18,802 nucleotides of DNA from Bacteroidota bacterium. Lineage in GTDB: Bacteria; Bacteroidota; Bacteroidia; Flavobacteriales; Flavobacteriaceae. The notes below the pieces were generated by a model, which was given only the letters and a program-made list of their open reading frames with translations, ran no database searches and was not told where the DNA came from. Positions 14,705 to 18,802 of this stretch are shown here, one piece after another (position 1 is the stretch's first letter; each line of letters begins with the position of its first letter). Location of the stretch: positions 1 to 18,802 of the forward strand of contig JAJRSY010000071.1 in NCBI GenBank assembly GCA_024278565.1. The letters are read 5' to 3'. The position numbers and the translations under genes were made by a program.

Positions 14705-14965
14705 GGGCTTGTGCAAAAATAAAGTATGCAGAATTGACGAACCTGCCTGCCGGCAGGCAGGGTTATTTTGTGCGCTAACGAGGCAAAAAACGCAGATATA
14801 GCCTTCGTTGTGTCGAGACTTTTTAACAGGGCGGAACGGAACGTAAAGAAAATGTTTAGTACGACAAAGTGAGAACTTTGGGCGAGATCAAGCGTGGATA
14901 CCGGCTTGCGTGTGGGCGGAGCAAAAGAACGAGTCAAAATGTACAGGTTGTTTTTGCACAAGCCC
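14705..14965. mobile_element. 261-bp MITE with 15-bp terminal inverted repeats
   Basis: GGGCTTGTGCAAAAA (14705-14719) and its exact reverse complement (14951-14965) bound the element, which is flanked by TAA on both sides (14702-14704 and 14966-14968). The size and lack of a transposase gene mark a non-autonomous element moved in trans. The end sequence and a 3-bp TNA duplication fit IS5-family (IS1031/IS427-like) transposases; that link is from memory. A GC palindrome lies inside. An open frame across the element starts at a TTG within the terminal repeat and is not taken as a gene. Confidence 0.85.
14742..14761. repeat. GC-rich palindromic repeat inside the MITE
   Basis: CCTGCCTGCCGGCAGGCAGG is a perfect 20-bp palindrome, identical to the copy at 5018-5037. 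It lies 22 bp inside the left terminal repeat, so it was either carried with the MITE or inserted into it. Confidence 0.88.
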
Positions 14966-15050
14966 TAAGTTTGAATGATAAAGTGTTGAATCCCTATTTT
15001 GGAAAAAAAATGCTAAAGTGTGGTCGTGTCACCAAGACAACTTTGTAAAC

Positions 15051-16328
15051 TCAAATATATTCCAATAAGCGTTCTAGAGCCATGCCTCGAGAACCCTTTA
15101 TTAAAAGGTTGCTATTGGGTTTCAATTGGTTTGATTTTAAATGGGTAACAGCTGCCTCAAATGTTTTAAATTTTTTTAATTGGGTGTTCACGGCATAAAA
15201 ATTTTCTCCAATCAAATACACCTTATCAAAATTCATCTGAAGTGCCAGATCGGCAATATTTTGGTGTTCTAAGGGCGCAGTTTCCCCTAGTTCGAACATA
15301 TCACCTAGAAAAGCGATTTTATTGTCATCTTTCGAACGGTTAAAACTCTTAAGCGCAGCTTCCATACTGGTTGGGTTTGCATTGTAGGCATCCAATAAGA
15401 TCTTATGTCCGTTCTTTTCCAAAACTTGTGAACGATTGTTGTCAGGTGTGTATGTTTCAAGTGCATCCTGAATATCCTCTAGGGGAATATTGAAGTATTT
15501 GCCTATAAGAATTGCAGCCGCACAGTTGGTGAAATTGTATGCCCCGATAAGCTTTGATTCAATGCTGGTGTCTTCCACTATTATTTTCACGAACGGGCTC
15601 GCTCCTAAAAACTTAATCTGGTAATACTGTTGTTTATCTTGGCTAAACCCATATTTTTTGATGATACTACCGAGTTTTTGGAGTTGAACTGGGTCATCCG
15701 CATTAAAAAAAACCGCTTTGTCATTAGCTGTTAGATAATCATAAAGTTCACTTTTTCCTTTAATAACACCTTCTTCGCTGCCAAAACCTTCTAAATGCGC
15801 TTTACCGAAGTTGGTGATGTAACCAAAGTCGGGTTTTGCGGTTTTACATAAAAATTCAATTTCCTTTTGATGGTTGGCGCCCATTTCCACAATGGCGATT
15901 TCAGTGTCGGGTTGGATCGAGAGCAAGGTCAACGGTACTCCAATGTGGTTGTTCAGGTTTCCTGCCGTGGCTATGATCTTGTATTTTTTTGAAAGAACCG
16001 TTTTAATCAGTTCTTTAGTGGTGGTTTTGCCGTTGCTCCCAGTAAGGGCGATGACTTCGGCTGTATACTGATCTCTATGGTAAGAAGCAAGTTCTTGTAA
16101 TGTTTTCAATACATTATCGACCAGAATGAACTTGTTTGATATAACGTATTCATTTTCATCGACTACAGCATATGAAGCCCCTTTCTGCAAAGCCACCGAT
16201 GCATATTCATTTCCATTGAAATTATCCCCTTTTAGGGCAAAGAAAATACAGTTCTGGGTAATCTTTCGAGTGTCCGTCGAAACTTTGGAATGCTTTAAGA
16301 ACAATCGGTGCAGTTCAGTTGTTTTCAT
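15051..16328 (-). CDS. murF: UDP-MurNAc-tripeptide--D-Ala-D-Ala ligase
   Basis: This 425-residue cytoplasmic ligase completes the peptidoglycan precursor by adding D-Ala-D-Ala, using ATP. The N-terminal domain (VSTDTRKI...FFALKGDNFNG) is followed by the Mur ligase P-loop GSNGKTTTKE (97-106), NNHIGVPLTLL and EMGANHQKEI in the central domain, and DAYNANPTSM in the C-terminal domain with the final KGSRGMALERLLEYI. The open frame extends 84 codons upstream across the terminator and into gldJ; the family N-terminus shows MKTTELHRLF is the start. The gldJ terminator ends 13 nt before the ATG. Confidence 0.96.
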   Translation of the reverse strand: MKTTELHRLFLKHSKVSTDTRKITQNCIFFALKGDNFNGNEYASVALQKGASYAVVDENEYVISNKFILVDNVLKTLQELASYHRDQYTAEVIALTGSNGKTTTKELIKTVLSKKYKIIATAGNLNNHIGVPLTLLSIQPDTEIAIVEMGANHQKEIEFLCKTAKPDFGYITNFGKAHLEGFGSEEGVIKGKSELYDYLTANDKAVFFNADDPVQLQKLGSIIKKYGFSQDKQQYYQIKFLGASPFVKIIVEDTSIESKLIGAYNFTNCAAAILIGKYFNIPLEDIQDALETYTPDNNRSQVLEKNGHKILLDAYNANPTSMEAALKSFNRSKDDNKIAFLGDMFELGETAPLEHQNIADLALQMNFDKVYLIGENFYAVNTQLKKFKTFEAAVTHLKSNQLKPNSNLLIKGSRGMALERLLEYI

Positions 16329-16341
16329 GAAGTAAAAGTAT

Positions 16342-16371
16342 AAAAAAAGCCCCGACATTCCTGTCGGGGCT
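16342..16371 (-). terminator. Intrinsic terminator after gldJ
   Basis: On the minus strand AGCCCCGACA pairs with TGTCGGGGCT around a 4-nt loop (10 bp), followed by seven Ts. It starts 21 nt after the gldJ stop and its T run ends 13 nt before the murF ATG. In the plus direction the trailing sequence is TCAATC, so it works for gldJ only. Confidence 0.93.
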
Positions 16372-16392
16372 TCAATCTTTATAGCTTGCTTT

Positions 16393-18057
16393 TTACTTTG
16401 CTTTTTTTCCTCTAGGGGTCTTGTTCTTTGTCTTTGACTTCGAACCCACCCTTGACATCGCACATCTAAAGCCGATGTAATCGGTTGCCATATACTGTGG
16501 CAGGTACCTGCGCTGTGCAGGATCCAACCAATATGCCCTATCTCTCCAAGAACCGCCTTTGAACACACGTGCCTCATCATTGATCAACGTTGATCTGTTG
16601 TTCGATTTGTCATAAGTGCGAATCAATTTCCCTAAAGTATCGCGTTCAACCTTATGTTTTGGCGAATCGTACATTTTTCTTGCGTTCTCTTGATCTTCAT
16701 CATCACTGAACCTGTCAAAAAATCTTGAGGAACCTGCATCACCATCTCTATAACCTCTATTATCACTAGAAGAGAAGTTGGTTCTCAAATAGGTTTCTTC
16801 ATCATCAACAGGGATCATTTTGATTTCACCGGGCAGGTTCAAAGCAACTATTTTACCATTTGGCAATGTATCGAACACTACCGAATCCCTAAGTACGGTT
16901 ACCTTACCATCTTCACCGATGGCCGTTTTCATATAAACGTTACCTCTGTAATAGTTGAAATCACTTACTTCGTCATCAACTATGGGCCTGTAAACATCAG
17001 CTACCCATTCGGCAACGTTACCGGCCATATCATAAAGACCAAGATCGTTGGGTTTGTACGACATTACTTCAGCTGTGATATCCGCACCGTCATCTGACCA
17101 CCCGGCAATTCCGCCGTAGTCACCTTTTCCTTGTTTGAAGTTTGCCAATTGGTCGCCCCTACCTACACGTTGTCCGCTTCTGGTATAGTCCCCATCCCAA
17201 GGGTATTTTTTTCTACCTCTATAGTTGTTGTATTCCCTAGTGCCTTGATTGGCCTGGGCAGCATATTCCCATTCGGTTTCAGTTGGCAACCTGTACTCGG
17301 GTATGATGACACCACTACTTCTTTTTGCGTAGGTGTTGACACTATCTTTCTTTTTGTTTCCTTGTAAAGAGTCTATCTGACCGTTGTAAACCGATTCAGG
17401 TCTGTTCAAGTAAGCTTCGGTGCTAAAAGTACCTTGCGACTCACCGGAGGAAGCTTGGTATTTTGCATCTTTAGATAGATATCCTTCCCTTTCCAACATT
17501 ACCTCGTTTACGCGATCCGTTCTCCATTCGGCAAATTGGGTAGCTTGGATCCAGCTAACACCTACAACAGGGTATTCGGCATAGGCCGGGTGACGTAGAT
17601 AGTTGTTGGTCATGGTTTCATTGAATCCCAATCGATTTCTCCAAACTAAAGTATCTGGTAAGGCACCTTTGTAAATGTTGGTGTATTTCGGATTTTCAGG
17701 AGGATAAACACTCTTCAAATAATCCAAATATTCCAAGTACATTACATTGGTCACTTCGGTTTCATCCATATAAAAAGATTGAACGTGCTGCGTGGTTGGG
17801 GTATTGTTCCAATCGTGCATTACGTCATCTTGTACTTTTCCTTTGGTAAAAGTACCTCCTTCGATAAATACAAGCCCAGGAGCCGTTTCCTGCTCCTTAA
17901 AATCTGTATTGTATTGAAAGCCACCTTCTTTGGAATTTATTTTCCAACCTGTAGCTCTTGAGACGTTTTTTGAAGAAGATTTTTTACAGCTTGTGACTGT
18001 AAAACCTCCTGCGATTACTGCACAAGAAAGTACAACTTTGATAAACTGTTTTTTCAT
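16393..18057 (-). CDS. gldJ: Gliding motility lipoprotein GldJ
   Basis: This 554-residue outer-membrane lipoprotein is part of the gliding machinery and is linked to the type IX secretion apparatus (in Flavobacterium johnsoniae GldJ is needed for stable GldK). The signal peptide ends in the lipobox TSC (C24) followed by KKSSS. The rest is a formylglycine-generating-enzyme/sulfatase-modifying-factor fold: FIEGGTFTKG, MDETEVTNVMYLEYL, YRLPTETEWEYAA, DLGLYDMAGNVAEWVADVY (near 345), VFKGGSWRDRAYW (near 502) and IGFRCAMSR (near 530). The C-terminal tail is Lys-rich. These proteins keep the FGE fold for structure, not known catalysis. It is divergent from porV. Confidence 0.95.
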   Translation of the reverse strand: MKKQFIKVVLSCAVIAGGFTVTSCKKSSSKNVSRATGWKINSKEGGFQYNTDFKEQETAPGLVFIEGGTFTKGKVQDDVMHDWNNTPTTQHVQSFYMDETEVTNVMYLEYLDYLKSVYPPENPKYTNIYKGALPDTLVWRNRLGFNETMTNNYLRHPAYAEYPVVGVSWIQATQFAEWRTDRVNEVMLEREGYLSKDAKYQASSGESQGTFSTEAYLNRPESVYNGQIDSLQGNKKKDSVNTYAKRSSGVIIPEYRLPTETEWEYAAQANQGTREYNNYRGRKKYPWDGDYTRSGQRVGRGDQLANFKQGKGDYGGIAGWSDDGADITAEVMSYKPNDLGLYDMAGNVAEWVADVYRPIVDDEVSDFNYYRGNVYMKTAIGEDGKVTVLRDSVVFDTLPNGKIVALNLPGEIKMIPVDDEETYLRTNFSSSDNRGYRDGDAGSSRFFDRFSDDEDQENARKMYDSPKHKVERDTLGKLIRTYDKSNNRSTLINDEARVFKGGSWRDRAYWLDPAQRRYLPQYMATDYIGFRCAMSRVGSKSKTKNKTPRGKKAK

Positions 18058-18693
18058 AATTAGGACTTGAGTTCAAATGGTTAAACTACCTTAAAATGGA
18101 GTAGTTCGAATTTGGTATTTTTGATTTTTAAGTATCACTTTCGGCTATAAAACGATGATTTGTGGATAATATTTCATTGTTCTGAAAATATTTTTAAAAT
18201 CTTAATTATCGTTAAGATGAGCATAAAACCGTAATGATGTTATGTAAATAACATAACGGTATAAAAACCCTTATAGTATTATAGTTATTAATGGTTTAGT
18301 AAATTAGTTTATATTTGAGTGTCGTTAAACAATTGGTTTACAGGTTTTTATAATTACATTGATTGATTTAATCGATGCTCCCATTTAATAACCATAGTTC
18401 TTTCCTTATTCCATATAAGTAGGGTAAGGTATTTAAGGTATATGGTTGATGGTGAAATGTAGGTGCACTGGGTGTGTGTTTAAGTATGGAGGGTTGAATT
18501 GATTAAAAAAGGTCTTTTTAACCGCTGCCTTATCGGAAGATTTGAAATAGGGTTCCAATTTTTATCGAAAATAACAAGCCTGTTGTACAAGATATTCTTA
18601 AAATAGCCGTTTACGTATCATAACAATCAAAATCTAAATTTTGAATTTGAATGTGTTTTATGAATATTGCTAATTAAACTATACTAAGAAAAA
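18058..18693. other. Divergent gldJ / porV intergenic region
   Basis: There is no gene in 636 AT-rich bp. Visible items are a perfect TAnnTTTG element, TATATTTG (18310-18317), which could start a rightward porV transcript with a leader of about 370 nt. There is also the inverted repeat GTTATGT-AAATA-ACATAAC (18239-18257) inside ACCG/CGGT outer arms (18228-18259), and CTTAA/TTAAG (18201-18216). A second TAAATTTTG (18635-18643) is closer to the gene but has a 3-base spacer. Confidence 0.45.
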
Positions 18694-18802
18694 ATGAAAA
18701 AATTATCGATATTATTCTTGTTTGCTTTTGTATGTAAATTATCGGCGCAAGACCGTGTTATTACTACCGCAGTACCTTTTTTAACGATAGCCGCTGATGC
18801 AA
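18694..18802 (+). CDS. porV: Type IX secretion outer-membrane protein PorV (5' end only)
   Basis: The 36 residues present start MKKLSILFLFAFVCKLSAQ, a signal peptide with probable cleavage after SA (residue 18). The mature start DRVITTAVPFLTIAADA is the highly conserved N-terminus of PorV/LptO proteins of Flavobacteriia. PorV is a FadL-like barrel that takes secreted cargo to the PorU attachment complex. The gene runs off the window. In F. johnsoniae porV and porU lie next to gldJ; here no porU lies between them. Confidence 0.85.
   Translation, partial: MKKLSILFLFAFVCKLSAQDRVITTAVPFLTIAADA

Noticed and set aside
14701..14961. 86-codon minus-strand open frame across the MITE
   Set aside because: It starts with TTG inside the terminal inverted repeat, spans the GC palindrome and ends at the other terminal repeat; this is best explained as chance reading of a mobile element.
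16329..16580. 84-codon N-terminal extension of murF
   Set aside because: It runs through the gldJ terminator and the gldJ 3' coding end, and the MurF family N-terminus begins at the internal Met.
1..18802. CRISPR array, prophage or replication origin
   Set aside because: No regularly spaced direct repeats, phage genes or iteron clusters were seen; the repeats present are isolated palindromes.

Overview
The window looks like a chromosomal segment of a marine or soil gliding bacterium of the family Flavobacteriaceae (Bacteroidota). Evidence: a gldJ gliding lipoprotein gene next to the start of a porV type IX secretion gene, promoters with the Bacteroidota -7 element TAnnTTTG, a tRNA without an encoded CCA end, weak Shine-Dalgarno sequences and many short GC-rich palindromic intergenic repeats. 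I cannot fix the genus from the sequence.

Layout. (1) 1-12160 is a stress-response island: cardiolipin synthase (+), then on the minus strand a small lipoprotein, a coiled-coil protein, an Hsp20 chaperone, a small eRF1/host-attachment-like protein and five double-domain universal stress proteins (Usp). A short thioredoxin gene (+) sits among them, followed by a decayed ClbS/DfsB-family gene. At the right end are a PAS histidine kinase and its probable partner, a receiver domain fused to a Crp/Fnr-type DNA-binding protein. (2) 12161-12960 is non-coding, repeat-rich DNA. (3) 12961-14153 is a CbpA-type DnaJ chaperone with an overlapping CbpM-like modulator. (4) 14327-14401 is tRNA-Val(GAC), followed by structured non-coding DNA and a 261-bp MITE with 15-bp perfect terminal inverted repeats and a TAA duplication. 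(5) 15051-18802 holds murF, a strong terminator, gldJ, a 636-bp intergenic region and the divergent 5' end of porV.

The main discovery is a local regulon. Six 12-bp palindromes of the form TGA-N6-TCA (the core shared by Crp/Fnr operators; best form TGACCAATATCA) lie upstream of cls, hsp20, usp1, the usp4-usp3-usp2 operon (and, in the other direction, thioredoxin), usp5, and the kinase-regulator operon. At each of the six sites a -7-like element is centred exactly 33 bp from the operator centre, as expected for a class II Crp/Fnr activator. The recognition helix of the encoded REC-Crp protein keeps the Glu-x3-Arg pair that FNR/CRP proteins use to read TGA/TCA. The simplest model is that the PAS kinase phosphorylates the REC-Crp regulator, which then switches on Usp proteins, Hsp20, thioredoxin and membrane cardiolipin synthesis. 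This gene content resembles the mycobacterial DosR dormancy regulon, but the regulator type is different. The inducing signal is not visible in the sequence.

Decay and mobile DNA are also visible. Thioredoxin has a one-base frameshift in a poly-A run, the neighbouring ClbS/DfsB gene carries several frameshifts and a nonsense codon, and palindromic repeats have expanded one usp leader and interrupted the region right of the kinase.
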